Assembly: GCA_002150815.3 (NCBI GenBank)
Contig: NDFF03000102.1
Span: forward strand, 1-64,000
From: Grammothele lineata
Lineage: Eukaryota; Basidiomycota; Agaricomycetes; Polyporales; Polyporaceae
Direction: 5' to 3'
DNA length: 64,000 nucleotides
Part shown: piece by piece, positions 22,687-33,588 of the stretch
Numbering within the stretch: the first letter of the stretch is position 1
Layout of the letters: each line of letters opens with the position of its first letter
Position numbers and translations under genes: made by a program
Notes under the pieces: generated by a model
What the model was told of the DNA's origin: nothing
What the model saw: the letters and a program-made list of their open reading frames with translations, nothing else
Databases searched by the model: none

Positions 22687-24909
22687 TCAGAAATCGTACC
22701 AGTCTTCGGCGCACGCACCGCCGCCGCCGGGGGACATGGGCCGCCACTCCTCCACGATCTCCTCTGCGTCGGCCGAGGGATAGCGCGCTCGGGGCGTGCC
22801 TTGCGGGTCTTCGTGGTCTGACACTCCTTCCTCCGCGTCATCCGCGTCTGCGTCGTCTGCGCCTGCATACCCCTCGTCATCGCCCAGACCATAAGCAGAG
22901 GCAAAATCCCCGTCCACTGCGTCATCGACAGCGAAGTGCGCCGTGAGACCGCCCCCTCCGGCATCCAGGTCGGCATCGGGGTCCAAAAGCCTCGCCAGCG
23001 CGTCCATGTTGATTCGCTTCGACCCGCGCGCCCTCTCCGCGTCGCCGCCGTCTTCTCCTTCCCCTTGCCCACCCTCGTCCGCGCGCCCTCTCTTTCGCTT
23101 CTTCCCCGCCGCCTTCTTCCCCGGTACCTCGGCGCCCAGACTTCCTTCTGCGTCGGCTTCTGCATCGATGTCCGCGTCCCAGCCCATCGCGACGCGCACG
23201 ACCTCGACCTCCTCAGGCGCGCGAAACAAGCCGGCGAGCTCGTCCGCCGTGAACAGCTCCTCGTCTGTGATGTGCCGCTCCTCCGCGCCGCCGCGCGCCG
23301 CAGCAAGCAGCTGTAGCCGACTCGGGGCGTGCGTGAACGCTCGAGGGAGTGTGGCCGCGTCCGCGGTGAGCAGGTGCGTGAGCAGATCTGGGGGATCCAT
23401 GGACGTGCCGCCGGCTTCCCCAGACGGGCCGGCGGCGGCGGAAGAAGATGAAGGGACAGGGGCGGGGGCGGGGGTAGAGAGGGGATCGAGGAGGAAGTGC
23501 GATGCGGCGACGACGTGCTTCGCGTGACGGGTCTTCGCCTTCTTGCGGGGCGCAGCGGCGCTGTCACCCGAGGTCGACGCGGTGGAGGTGGCGGACCTAC
23601 TGCTCGGATGCTGGCTGTTACCCCACTCGTCGCTGCTCCCGTCGCCATCTTGAGCGTCCACGTCGAGCTCGATGAGCGGGCGTCCGGCGGTCTCCATCCG
23701 TTTTCGCCAGATCTCCTCCTGGAACTGTACGACGTCTTTGAGGCCACGGGCGACGACGACCCGCTTGGCGACCTTGGAGCGACCCTCGCCACGACCGCTT
23801 TTGGGGGTCTTGCGCTCATGGGCGTCGAGCCAGGGTATATCCCGGATCCATTCTTCGACGAGGTCGTAGATTTGCTTGTATCGTTGCATCACCACCCCTT
23901 TCCCAACTGACAGCCTTGAACCGAGTGCATGGGCAAGCGCAGTGGCGTTCGGGAGAGATGACTTCAATTCACCCTCGATGGCGAGCATGAACAAGGCGCA
24001 TGCAGTAGGTGGGGTGGGGAGGTGGGTGAACATCTGGGTGCGTGCGCAAAGCCATGCCAGCGCCGTCGCCGTGTGCGTGATGGTGGGCAGATGGGGAACG
24101 ACTGGTGAAAGAGTTTTCACAAGCGGAGCAGGGAGCGCACCTAGCTGGCTGCTGGACCCGCCGCCTTGGGACTCGTTAACTAAGGTCACGAAGTAAGTTT
24201 GAAGCGTTGGTAGGTGTGTAGCAGGATCTGCGGTCGACAAACTGAGCTTGAGTAATTGCACTATTTTGCCGAAGGCCCGCGCGACAGCCACTGGGGGCTC
24301 GTCGAGTAGGTACTGTGAGACACAGCAGCACGTCAACGCATGCTCATAAACCCTGAAACAGCTGAGATACACGTTTTGACGAGGGAGTGGGGTAGGATAC
24401 TTACTGCAATGTCTCTGATAGAGTCGCTTTTGTGCGACTCTCGCAAGGCGATGGCGATGGACGCTCCCGCGATCAATTTGGCCTTCCGACCCCAACGAAA
24501 CCTTCCTAAGCGCATGGCCTGGTCGAAAACACCTTGGGCACGCATGGAAACTCCAGGGTTCGACAACCTTCCCGCAGACGTGCGTATAAATTCATGCATA
24601 GCAATCTAAGAGAACGTATCAGGAGCGATGTATGCTGCAGACCGGTGACAGACTCACCGTATTCTTGCGATCTCTCGCCTCCTTTCCTTGTCCCGCCAAC
24701 GCCCAGCCATTCCTCCCCCTCAGCGTACTTCCTCCGGCAACATTGCTCCATGGTGCAAACTCGCGCCCCGACGTGTCCGCCACCTCGAGGTGGGAGGTAA
24801 GGACGCTCTGCGTAGGGTCCGCGAGCGTCCCGCACTCTGGACAGATCGCGGAGCCCACGTCTTGGTCCCATATTGTACACGCGCCGCACTCTTCACATCT
24901 TCCGCTCAT
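22687..24909 (-). CDS. TFIIB/Brf-like zinc-ribbon and cyclin-fold transcription factor
   Basis: Three exons join in phase 0: 24909-24658, 24605-24405, 24312-22687, about 692 aa. Residues 5-27 form a zinc ribbon, C-x2-C...C-x2-C (CEECGAC, ICPECGT), as in TFIIB, Brf1 and relatives. Next comes a cyclin-like region (RAQGVFDQAMRL, RKAKLIAGASIAIALRES, then YLLDEPPVAVARAFGKIVQL), a second helical repeat, and RYKQIYDLVEEWIRDIPW. The C-terminal half is acidic and low-complexity with a basic KKAKTRHAKH patch, ending EDWYDF. This architecture fits a TFIIIB Brf1-like or other TFIIB-family factor, which recruits polymerase at promoters. I cannot tell Brf1 from Rrn7-like or a fungal-specific paralogue. It is head-to-head with SEN34, starts 171 bp apart. 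Confidence 0.65.
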
Positions 24910-25080
24910 ACCACAAGGCTCGCGGGGCCTCGTCGATGTTGAACGCCGTTATGGGGAGAGAAGAGTGGTGGTCGTAGGCCAAGACAACAAGGCAGCAAGG
25001 CGTTGAATGGCGCCTATGTAAGGGGCAGCGTGACGGGCTTGTGACGCTGACGCAAGGAACAGGGCAGTTACGGGCGCCTC
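24910..25080. promoter_or_regulatory. Shared divergent promoter, TFIIB-like gene / SEN34
   Basis: Only 171 bp separate the ATG of the minus-strand TFIIB-like gene (24909) and the ATG of SEN34 (25081), so transcription of both must start within this interval. No clear TATA box is visible. Confidence 0.6.
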
Positions 25081-26204
25081 ATGGCAAGAATGTCCTTTGA
25101 CTCCGACGCCGACCGCAAGATCCAACTACGCGTTTCTAACCAAAAGGCGTATGTTTGGGACGTAGAAGGTCTGTGTCTATGTTTTATTAGAATATATGCC
25201 ACACTTATAACTGAAGAAAAGAATAGACATCGGCACACTTCGGGCGAAGCATCACGTATGCGGCGTTCTGACTGGCACTCTGCCGCATCTGTCCCAGCAA
25301 AATGTTTTCCTAGGCGTCCCTTTGATACTTCTTCCAGAGGAAGTGGTTCTGCTCATAGAGAAAGGTGTGTAACGTACCTGCACCCAGGTTAACTCTTATT
25401 GACGCGCATTTTAGAACTTGCGGTGTTGATTGACGACCCCAGCGCTCACGTCGCTCCGTCCGCTGCGGCACTCGCGGAGTGGAACTCCCAGCGAGAGACA
25501 TCGGCAAGGGCACAGATAGCAGTATCTGAAGCGGATAAATTATCAGAGAAGGCACATATGTTGTCGACATCCGAAGAGGCTATCAGGAAACGAAAAGAAC
25601 GCGAAGCGAAACGGGCCGCTGCTGCTCGCGCGAAATCGATCGCCGAAGGCCTGCCCATTGACGAAGGGATGCCCCAGGTTATCCCTACACATCCAGGAGA
25701 AGGCCGCTCCGAGACGCCGAGCAAGGCTGCTCCCCAGACCTTCAGTGTCACCATTCCTGCCAGCTCATCCGAACTATCGTGGTACACTCCCAACGCCCGT
25801 ATGTACTCGACTCTAGAAGCGGCTCGCGAGGCAGGAATGTGGGCATACCCCACAACTTCCTTCGAGTTCGCAAAATGTCGCGTTTACAGGGACCTTTGGG
25901 AGAAGGGCAACTTTATGGGAGGCGGCATCAAGTTCGGCGGCGATTTCTTGGTATATCCCGGTCAGTAGTGCCAGGGCTCGCACAGACAGCATCTGACTTT
26001 CACCGTGCAGGCGATCCGCTTCGATACCATTCCCACTTTGTTGCCTCGGTGATTGAATCTCCGAAAGCCCCACTCATGCCCATGGAGATCGTCGCACACG
26101 GCAGATTGGGAACAGCTACGAAAAAGTCTCATCTATTCTGTGAGTGGGATGAAGAGCGTCAAGAAGTGACCTATTACTCGGTAGAGTGGGCTGGATTTGG
26201 GTGA
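25081..26204 (+). CDS. SEN34: tRNA-splicing endonuclease subunit Sen34
   Basis: Catalytic subunit that cleaves the 3' splice site of intron-containing pre-tRNAs. Four exons join in phase: 25081-25168, 25227-25364, 25415-25960, 26011-26204, giving 321 aa. Exon 2 gives the N-domain stretch IGTLRAKHHVCGVLTGTLP and VFLGVPLILLPEEVVLLIE. A Lys/Ala-rich linker follows. The C-terminal nuclease fold has FMGGGIKFGGDFLVYPGDP, then RYHSHFVASV with the catalytic Tyr and His region, and GTATKKSHLF with the catalytic Lys. Length and motif order fit the family. The start could also be the ATG nine bases downstream (MSFDSDAD). The gene ends 68 bp from the stop of a convergent F-box gene. Confidence 0.9.
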
Positions 26205-26272
26205 ACGTCTTGGCCAGGGCTATGTACGCATACAAGTTGGTACGTGTGTTTTAGTAGACTATCACGAGTAAT

Positions 26273-28087
26273 CTACGAACTATCGGTGGAGCTGATGTTG
26301 TCTTCCCCCGTCTGTACGCCAGCCACTTGCTCTAACCATTCCTCGTCGGAACTAGACCAACCAGAGATTTCATCAATGACGTACACGCTCAGGAGACTAC
26401 CTCCCCTTTTCGCTGTTCTCATCCACGCCACATCAAACAACATGCTTTTTGGATCCCACCCTTGCCTCGTCCTCCAATCCGCGTCGTGGATAGTGAGGTT
26501 TTCAAGCTGGGGACAGACAAGCGGGGAAACTTGGTACAGTGCCGATCTGGACTCCTTCTGGGCAATGAATTGAAGGGCACATTCGTAGAGCATGCCGAGG
26601 ATCTCTTGCAATGCTTTATCCGAGAGACTGTTCAGAATGAGCCGCCGTAGGTTGCTTGTGTCCCTCAGAATGTCGCACCATCTGTACGAGTTCCACCGGG
26701 ATTCTTCCGTGCCCTCCATGATGATCCTTATGCCCTCGAGCTCGGATAGCACAAGGGGCCAGTTCTGAGGAGAGAACGGTGCGGATTGTTCGGTGTCCAG
26801 AGCAAGCGCGTCGGAAGTGCAAAAGTTGACTGTCAACTTGAGATTGGCTGCTCTCACTATGAAGGCGCTCTCGAATAGATACGTATCCGCCATCCGTTGA
26901 TGTTGAAAACACTTGAGCTCGTTGGAGGCGATATCAGCGGGTACGATAGAGCCGATAGAAGTTGATTGGGAAGACCAAACTTGCAGATTCACCATGACAC
27001 CTTCCGGAAGAGCGAGGTGTTGGAGGAGCCGGTAGATGTTCTCCGCTCGAATTCCCTTGATGGTCAAAGATGAAAGGAGGGGCAGCGCAGCTGTGGACCG
27101 AGCAACTTCACTCGGGGCTTCGAGAAACCACACACGGGGCATGGTGAGGGCGTGTAAGACAGGCGTTTGTTGCAGCATGTCGAGAACATAATCGACGGAT
27201 GGCATCACATCTGAGAGTCGGAGGGTACCAAGGCTGGAGAATATGGTGGAAGGTGACAAGGCGACACTGACGCTACGAAGGTCGAGTGACCTCAAGGACA
27301 GTGCGGCATCTTGTGGGATCGGCGGAGACTTGGTCAACTTGGGAGGAGTGCGGCTCCGGTCTCCATCGCGTAACAGCCCGGCGCAGAACTCCAGCGTGAG
27401 ATTTTCGAGAGATGGGATGGAGGACTCCGCGAGGCGACGAAGGAATGCTCTGCTGCGGCTATGCTCTATCTGGATATACACACCTATAGACTTCGCCCGG
27501 TAGATGTGGGGTAGGATGGCTCGGGCCATTTCGTCGGCTTTTAGGGGAGTGAAACTCAACTGGACGTTGATATCGAGCGGCAGCGATCTCGAGCGAGGCA
27601 ACAACTCCACGAGACACTTGGGGGTCCTCAGTGACCGGAGCTTAGACCACAGCCATGGCGCACTGAGCGCAGCCGTGCGCCAGTGAGAGCATACATGTGT
27701 GACAGCGTGGAAAGGTTTCGGCAAGTAACATAGGTTAACCTCAGCCTCGTCGAAGGTAATCTTGAAGATCTCCACTAGGATTTCGTCGGCGAGGCTGTTG
27801 ATTGGGAGCAAGGAATTTTGGAGGTGGTTGAGATGAGCGGTCTCTGTGGCCAGAGAGTTCCGCCGAGTTTCCTCCCGCAGAAGTTCCTGCTCGATGTCTC
27901 TCAGGAAATTTGCGAGCGAGGGGGTCGTCTCCGACGGAGGCTCGCCTTTCAACTCTGCTAGCGCACGTGAGGCCGTCGCCAGAGAGGGATGGGGATGCAT
28001 GAGTGCGGTCATTTGATAGGGTTGTCCTGTCCTGTCGAGAGACTCAATGTGAGTGAAGAGGAGAACGGGGTAGCCACCAGTGTGCAT
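26273..28087 (-). CDS. F-box-like domain protein 1
   Basis: A single open frame of about 604 aa runs from the first ATG (28087) to TAG 26273. A coiled stretch (LRDIEQELLREETRRN) precedes an F-box-like motif, INSLADEILVEIFKI...AVTHVCSHWRTAAL. The rest is leucine-rich-repeat-like (IPSLENLTLEF, SSLGTLRLSDV, LPLLSSLTIKG). Such proteins are presumed SCF ubiquitin-ligase adaptors with variable substrate domains; they are greatly expanded in Agaricomycetes. The first ~25 residues may be an intron: splicing from MHTG to GQPYQMTAL is also in frame. ATG 28012 is another possible start. It is more divergent than the three F-box genes that follow. Substrate unknown. Confidence 0.75.
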   Translation of the reverse strand: MHTGGYPVLLFTHIESLDRTGQPYQMTALMHPHPSLATASRALAELKGEPPSETTPSLANFLRDIEQELLREETRRNSLATETAHLNHLQNSLLPINSLADEILVEIFKITFDEAEVNLCYLPKPFHAVTHVCSHWRTAALSAPWLWSKLRSLRTPKCLVELLPRSRSLPLDINVQLSFTPLKADEMARAILPHIYRAKSIGVYIQIEHSRSRAFLRRLAESSIPSLENLTLEFCAGLLRDGDRSRTPPKLTKSPPIPQDAALSLRSLDLRSVSVALSPSTIFSSLGTLRLSDVMPSVDYVLDMLQQTPVLHALTMPRVWFLEAPSEVARSTAALPLLSSLTIKGIRAENIYRLLQHLALPEGVMVNLQVWSSQSTSIGSIVPADIASNELKCFQHQRMADTYLFESAFIVRAANLKLTVNFCTSDALALDTEQSAPFSPQNWPLVLSELEGIRIIMEGTEESRWNSYRWCDILRDTSNLRRLILNSLSDKALQEILGMLYECALQFIAQKESRSALYQVSPLVCPQLENLTIHDADWRTRQGWDPKSMLFDVAWMRTAKRGGSLLSVYVIDEISGWSSSDEEWLEQVAGVQTGEDNISSTDSS

Positions 28088-28300
28088 ACCTACTAGACAC
28101 AAGCTATGTGGTCAAAAACCGGTGCATTCGTCCGAACTTCGCCTCCTGATATATAATACCAATATCTATTGTTCCACTTGGGATTGACAATTAATCACCG
28201 GCTATTCTACTACAATACCGTCCGTGATTGGATGAGTCGACAAAAGAGATATGTAGAACGTGGCGTACATACATCTGCAGCGTCAAGGCGCGCCCTGACG

Positions 28301-30004
28301 TCAGGCAGCGTCAATAAGGAGCCCATCATACCTCCCTTCCGAAACTGCCATCATGCCCCGCGCCCACTCCGAGTGCGCCCCACAATTGTGCACGTTGAAC
28401 ACTTCCATTTCCCTCAGCGTTCCGTGCTGCAAACGCGACGCCAGTGCCGTCAGCGCCCCTTCATGCCCCCGAGGAATTCCGTCACCCGGCTGCTTGATGT
28501 CGATGATCTCCAAAGAGCCCAGTTTGGGACACATGAATGGCTTGTTTTCGTGACCACTACACGGCGGGTCGAAGGGACGGCAGTCCAGAGCCTCCGCAAG
28601 GCCCAGGAGGCTAGCGGCATGGACGGCGACCACACGGAGCCGCTGGAGTTCGCGCATCTCCTGGAGCGCGGCGCGCCAGTGGTCAGCGGTGAGGACGGCT
28701 GGCTCGTCTTCGAGTCCATTAACGACGAAGGTGTGGACCTTCGAGACGTCCAGAGGCCACTGTCCGATGAAATCTTGAGGTGGTTGGTCTTCAGAGAACC
28801 CTGCGGCTTGAAGTTGTACGGGAGGATAGAAGAATGCATCTGGGTCATGGTACGCTTTGAAGAATATAGCGCAGGGTTCCATGAATTCACGAGTGAAGTG
28901 GATCTCGAGACGTTTGATTCCCGAGAGACAACGGAGGTTCTCGCGGGCATTTGAGGGAAGTGCGAGATAATCCTGGGCGTCATCAGATTCTCGAGCATAT
29001 TCATGTGTTAGGGCTCGAAGTTCAGTACTCTGCGGGACTTCGACGCGCTCGAGAAGGTAGTTGACCGGTTGCGGATAGCGGGAGTGGATCTCAAGGAGTT
29101 TGAGGTGCGTGAGGGAGACGAGTTGTCGAGCTTGTGGCGGACTATTCGGTAGACCACTGAGATCCTTAACGATGAATCTTTCCAGAAGGGGACAACATGA
29201 GAGAAGGCTGGGAAGTTCTGTTACGGGGACCCAGTGGTTGCTGATGAGCTCTAGATGCGTCAAAACGCTCTGGCGAGGTAGGGACACGCGTGTGTCGAGA
29301 CAGTCGACAACGAGTTTGCGGAGCATAGGAAGCTGGCCAACGAAAGGGAATGGTATGCTATGAGTGTAGTCTGGGCGCCGAGATTCACCTGTGTCGAATT
29401 TTGGGCCTCTAAGGATGAGTTCCTCCATGATTGGAGCAGCAATTCCGCGGAGCGCCCCCCTATCATATTGGAAGAAGCTTATATCAAGGACCCGCAAACG
29501 GCACGCCGTCTCGCATAGCATGTTGCGGCAAACCAATCCCCTAGTTATAAAACCGGTCACCGTGACGGAGAGTGGCAGTTTGGGTCCAGAACGACGAATG
29601 CATTCACGCGCAAGATAGAAATGGAGGTTGATTGGGAACGTGGTCCATAGGGTGGGGGCATTCAACGCGACTGTGCGCCAGTGGCTGCAGACGTGGGTGG
29701 CGCGAATGAAGGATGGGAAACCGTCGCCGCGGGCGAGTAACTTGAAAATCTCGACCAAGAGTTCCACAGGAAGCTTGTGGATGGACGAGACAGCGTTCTG
29801 GAGATATTTGAGGCGGGTAATACGTGCCGAAACTTGGTCCAAAAGGTCGAGGCGTAAGCTGCGCTCCCGATGGATGTAAGATAGGACGTCGGCGGCGGAG
29901 TGGTTGCGTAGTTGTGGTGCATTACTGAAAGCCATCGCGTCAGACTGGCACAGAGCGGATGCAGACGCAAAAAATAGAACTCACGGGGGAGGAAGAGGGG
30001 ACAT
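28301..30004 (-). CDS. F-box-like domain protein 2
   Basis: Two exons: 30004-29985 (20 nt, MSPLPP plus two bases) and 29924-28301, joined in phase 2, giving 547 aa. After a short helix (VLSYIHRERSLRLDLLDQV) comes the F-box-like core KLPVELLVEIFKLL...RATHVCSHWRTVALNAPTLW. LRR-like repeats fill the remainder (LTHLELISNHW, LVSLTHLKLLEIH, KLGSLEIIDI). The last Leu-rich segment ends LLIDAA. It is predicted to be an SCF adaptor of unknown target. Its first part (about 29685-30004) is duplicated as a broken copy at 32986-33300, marking the start of the segmental repeat. The tiny phase-2 first exon is shared with F-box genes 3 and 4, supporting common descent. Confidence 0.8.
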
Positions 30005-30270
30005 GATGGTGGTCAAGACGAAGAGGCTGGTGGGTCAGAACACAATTCACAGCAGCGGGCGCCTTCTCCGGACGGATTTTTAACGGACCTTGGAGCGGTA
30101 ATTCAATCGACCCGAAATCTCGAGGACAATGGGGTCACACCGGACGCTGCGGAAATCCTACTCCAGACTGCCTTAATCCATGATGGAGAGTACCGCCGCA
30201 GGTGACGCAAGACGTACGGCAACCACATCATCTTCCACGCAAAATGTCCTCTTGAACACATCAACGTCGT

Positions 30271-31949
30271 CTAATTCGCCCATATTGTCAGTTCAGGGAG
30301 TGCCTCCTGCAAGGCTTTGGTGGATGGCGACTCTTCACGGAAGTCGCCGACGTTGAACAGATCCAGCTCCCGCAGCATTCCGTGCCTGGAACGCGCGGCC
30401 ACCGCGGCACGCATGGCCGGAGCGAGGTCTTCGTACAATGGAATATCGTAGAGTTCCAGAATCGACAGGAGGGGACATGCTGTCTGCGCGGGAGTTACTT
30501 GCAACACCGGGCCTCCATGGCTTGCGCCGGGGTACGCGAGGGTTTCGAACAATGTGGTCGCGTTGTGGGCTGCGAGAGAGATGATGCGAAGTGTTTTCAA
30601 CCCTGGAAGGCTCCCAAGCAGTGTTTCCCACCGCTGACCCGAGAATTGCGGATAGTCCAAGCCGCTTAGGACGACAGCTTCAATCTTCGAGGAGTCGAAG
30701 GGCCAATCACCGTACAAGGTCTGTATCTGGGTGAATGTAGGGTGGGTCTGAATACTGACACAAGGGTATGGGCTACCGTCGGCGTCATGAAATGCGTAAA
30801 ACGTAGACGCGGTAGAATCATGGAGTGAGACGTGGAGTTCCAGCCTACGGATCTCCGAGAAGCATCGTAGGTTGCGGTCGACGTTGTTTGGTAGCATGAT
30901 ATAACCCATTTGATGTTCCCACCTGCGTGATTTTGCCGTCTTGATGGACAATTCACAAACATGGGGGATGGAAAGGTGCGACAGGAGTTCAGCCGTAAGG
31001 GGAGGAGAGAGGATGTCCACATCGAGCTGCCTGAGCCTGGGTAATTCAGCTATGCGGTTTTGGGGAATATGGTCGAAACTGAATCCAGATGGGCCAGCGC
31101 AGGATAATGTTTCAAGGAGTGGGCAGTTTCGTAAAATGTCAATGAGATGGTGAGCAGCGATGCTGTTACGGTGGATGGTGAGATGCACAAGAGTGCTCGG
31201 ATTGGCAAGGGGGATATGCATGTCGACGTCTCGAGTTACAAGCGTGCGCAAGGATGGTGGGAAATAACAGTCCGTAGGAGGCCGAATGGAATTGACCGTG
31301 GTCCGCCTCTCGTTCCTGTCAGCAGCATGCCTCGTGAATGTGAGGTCCTCGATTGCCTTGCCATGGGAGCACACGGCCATCGACAAGAATTGCATCATAT
31401 GCTCATGGGATATCGCCACTTGAAGCGAACGAGTGCGGTACAGGGCCTTGACCATGACAGACACACTATCCTCTGAATTTTTGAGGGTTTTGAGCTTGAG
31501 GGAAAGGGGTAGCGACCGCGAGCGACGGAGAAACTCTTCAGCGAAGGCGGTGTGGCGGACGGAAAAGGTAGTCCAGAGGGTGGGAGCTCCGAGGGCTACT
31601 GCTCGCCAATGCTGGCAAACATGCGTAGCGCGGACGAGACCTAATAGGATACCGTTGTTGTAGTTTATCAGGTACGAGAAGATCTCAACGAGCATCTCGG
31701 GAGGGAGTGCGTTGATCGTCGCCACCGAATTTCGTAGGTATCGAAGGGGGATGAGTTCGCGTTTTAGTTGCCGGATAGTGAAATGACGCCAATCCGTTTC
31801 CTCTTCGACGTATCGAAGGACTTCTTCACGAGACGCGAAAGGGGGGAGACTCGTACTGCATATTAGCGAGCATGAGCGACTCCTTCGGCATGCGCGTTGA
31901 AGGCGGCGTCGTCAAGAGGCCTGACTGACCTAAGTCCTTCCTCAGGCAT
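30271..31949 (-). CDS. F-box-like domain protein 3 (tandem paralogue of 4)
   Basis: Two exons: 31949-31930 (MPEEGL plus AG) and 31855-30271, phase 2, giving 534 aa. The second exon is 1585 nt, exactly the length of that of F-box gene 4. The helix SREEVLRYVEEETDWRH precedes the F-box-like core ALPPEMLVEIFSYLINYNNG and RATHVCQHWRAVALGAPTLW. LRR-like repeats follow (PRLRQLDVDIL, CLLSILELYDIPLYEDLAPA), with the C-terminal LRELDLFNVGDFREESPSTK. The start exon is supported by the matching design in gene 4. It is predicted to be an SCF adaptor, substrate unknown. It is divergent from the broken GDSL copy at 32289, as gene 4 is from the intact GDSL gene. Confidence 0.8.
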
Positions 31950-32288
31950 AGCGACTTGCTTGCTTAAACTGACCAGGTCCTTGTCTTGGAAGCGGGTTGG
32001 AGGCAACTGCAATATTTGACCAACGCGGTGATGAACGACGGAGCAGAGGAGCTGTGGATATGAAAATGCTCGAGCTCGTCGAGTGGCGTCGGATTGGGAC
32101 GCGTCCGACGCGACGCGCTTAATTAAATGACAAAATGACGAGCGCCCAAGCGACGCGCAGTCGGTCCGTCGGTTCATTCGGTCCGCTGAGGTTGGAAGTC
32201 TCACCGCGAGCGGCTTTCCTGTAAGCTCTCAACAGTCGTCTTGAGCTCTTACCAAGCTGCCGTGCGACGAATCCCAAGCTCAGCATCC
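31950..32288. other. Divergent intergenic region, unit A copy
   Basis: 339 bp between the F-box 3 start and the GDSL pseudogene start, similar to the 346 bp in unit B. Contains the shared GC-rich block with CTTAATTAAATGA at about 32118-32130. Confidence 0.5.
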
Positions 32289-32985
32289 ATGGTCGCCTAC
32301 GTACAAGATTCCATTATGCTTCTAGGAGACTCTCACACAGGGTGGGTGCGAGCTGAACGGATTTGCAGCTCAGCTTTTATGCACTATGTTACTCTCAGCC
32401 GATGTCCGCTTGGGATGCACAGCTGATCCGAGCCTGAGATTGTGGACAATCAACGACACACAGACATCTACAACCGCAAGATGGACGTGATTAACCGCAG
32501 ATTGAGTGGATATAACACAGATTGGATCCTTCCTGTATCTGAGCAAGTGCGGATTAGCACCCCGACGTGAGGCTTCGGCGCCAGGGTGCAACTAATATTA
32601 ATGCTACTACCAAGTATAGTGCTTCACGACCCAGCAAGAGAAGCAGCACCTCCCCAAGGTCCGTGCTCGTAATCTAATTTAGAGCTAACGACGCCGCCCT
32701 GCCCATCCGCGGCCAAGACGTTCCGCTCGAGCGATAGGCGAGCCTCCCCAAGCTCATACGGATGGTGCGCTCGCCGGACTCGCCCCGCTACTCGCCGGCG
32801 ACCCGCATCGTCCTCATGACGTCCCCGCCGTGCAACACCGAATAGTATAGCGCGCGGCGAGGCGCGCAAAGCCGCCGGCGTCCGAACGACCGCGACTTCG
32901 CCACGACGCGGACGTATGCGGAGGCCGCGAGAGAGGTAGGCGTCAAAGAGGACGTGGCGTTCGCGAATGTGTGGACGGAGGTTTT
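32289..32985 (+). pseudogene. Broken GDSL esterase copy
   Basis: Parallel to the intact gene at 35651 over exons 1-3. The start ATG and DSIMLLGDS are present. A two-base loss right after GDS then shifts the frame (the intact copy reads GDSLTQGG). In the exon-3 equivalent, several codons are stops: TAA where the intact copy has the Trp of LLVIWFGAND, TAG in place of the Tyr of ERYKAN, and TAG in place of the Gln of NTEQW. The copy ends abruptly at about 32985, before the catalytic Asp-His block, where it is joined to F-box sequence. It cannot encode a working esterase. Confidence 0.8.
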
Positions 32986-33300
32986 CTGTAGACGTGAGTG
33001 GTGTAGAAGGAGGCTGCAAAGTCGTCCCCACGGGCTTTGAAAAACTCGACCAGGAGTTCTTTGGGAAGTGTGTAGACAGACCGGACAGTGTTCTGTAGGT
33101 ATCCAAGACGGGCGATACGTGTCGAAACTTAGTCTAAGAGGTCGAAGCGTAGGCTATGCTCTCGATGGATGTAAGACAAGACATCGGCAGTGGAGCAGTT
33201 GCGTAGTTGCGGTGCAGAACTGGACGCAATCGCGTCAGAATGGTACGCAGTGCATACAGACGCAGAGAACTTGAACGTACGGGAGAGGAAGGAGTGACGT
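32986..33300 (-). pseudogene. Truncated F-box 2 fragment
   Basis: Resembles only the first part of F-box gene 2 (29685-30004), including the short first exon, intron and the stretch equivalent to VLSYIHRERSLRLDLLD. The start codon is lost (ATG to ACG at 33300-33298). A Gln codon following LLD is now TAA (near 33133). The downstream four-fifths of the gene is missing because the duplication junction lies at about 32985. It is a by-product of the segmental duplication. Confidence 0.8.
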
Positions 33301-33588
33301 TATGGTGGTCAAGATGGAGAGGCTGGTGGGTCAGAGCACAGTGGGAATGGATGTAGAACGGTGCGATCAAGGCAGTTGTCCGGACAGATTTTCAATGTAC
33401 TTCGGAGCAGTAACTCAATCGACCGGACATCTCGAAGACAACGGGGCCACGCTAGACGCTGCAAAGATCCTACGTCAGACTATCTTAATTCATGATGGAG
33501 GGTACCACCGCAGGCGACTCAAAACGTACAATAAACACATCATCTTCCACGCAAAATGTCATTTCAAACGTATCAACTTGAACGTCGT

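Larger units (their letters stand above)
29685..32985. repeat. Segmental duplication unit A
   Basis: Covers the 5' part of F-box gene 2, all of F-box gene 3, its divergent promoter and a GDSL fragment. Matches unit B (32986-36331) in gene order and orientation throughout, with an obvious junction at about 32985/32986. There GDSL-like sequence (GTGTGGACGGAGG) switches to F-box-2-like sequence (CTGTAGACGTGAGTGG). Boundaries are by eye, within some tens of bases. Confidence 0.75.

Noticed and set aside
22509..23819. 436-aa minus-strand open frame
   Set aside because: Arg/Ser/Pro-rich out-of-frame shadow of the third exon of the TFIIB-like gene, whose own frame has family motifs.
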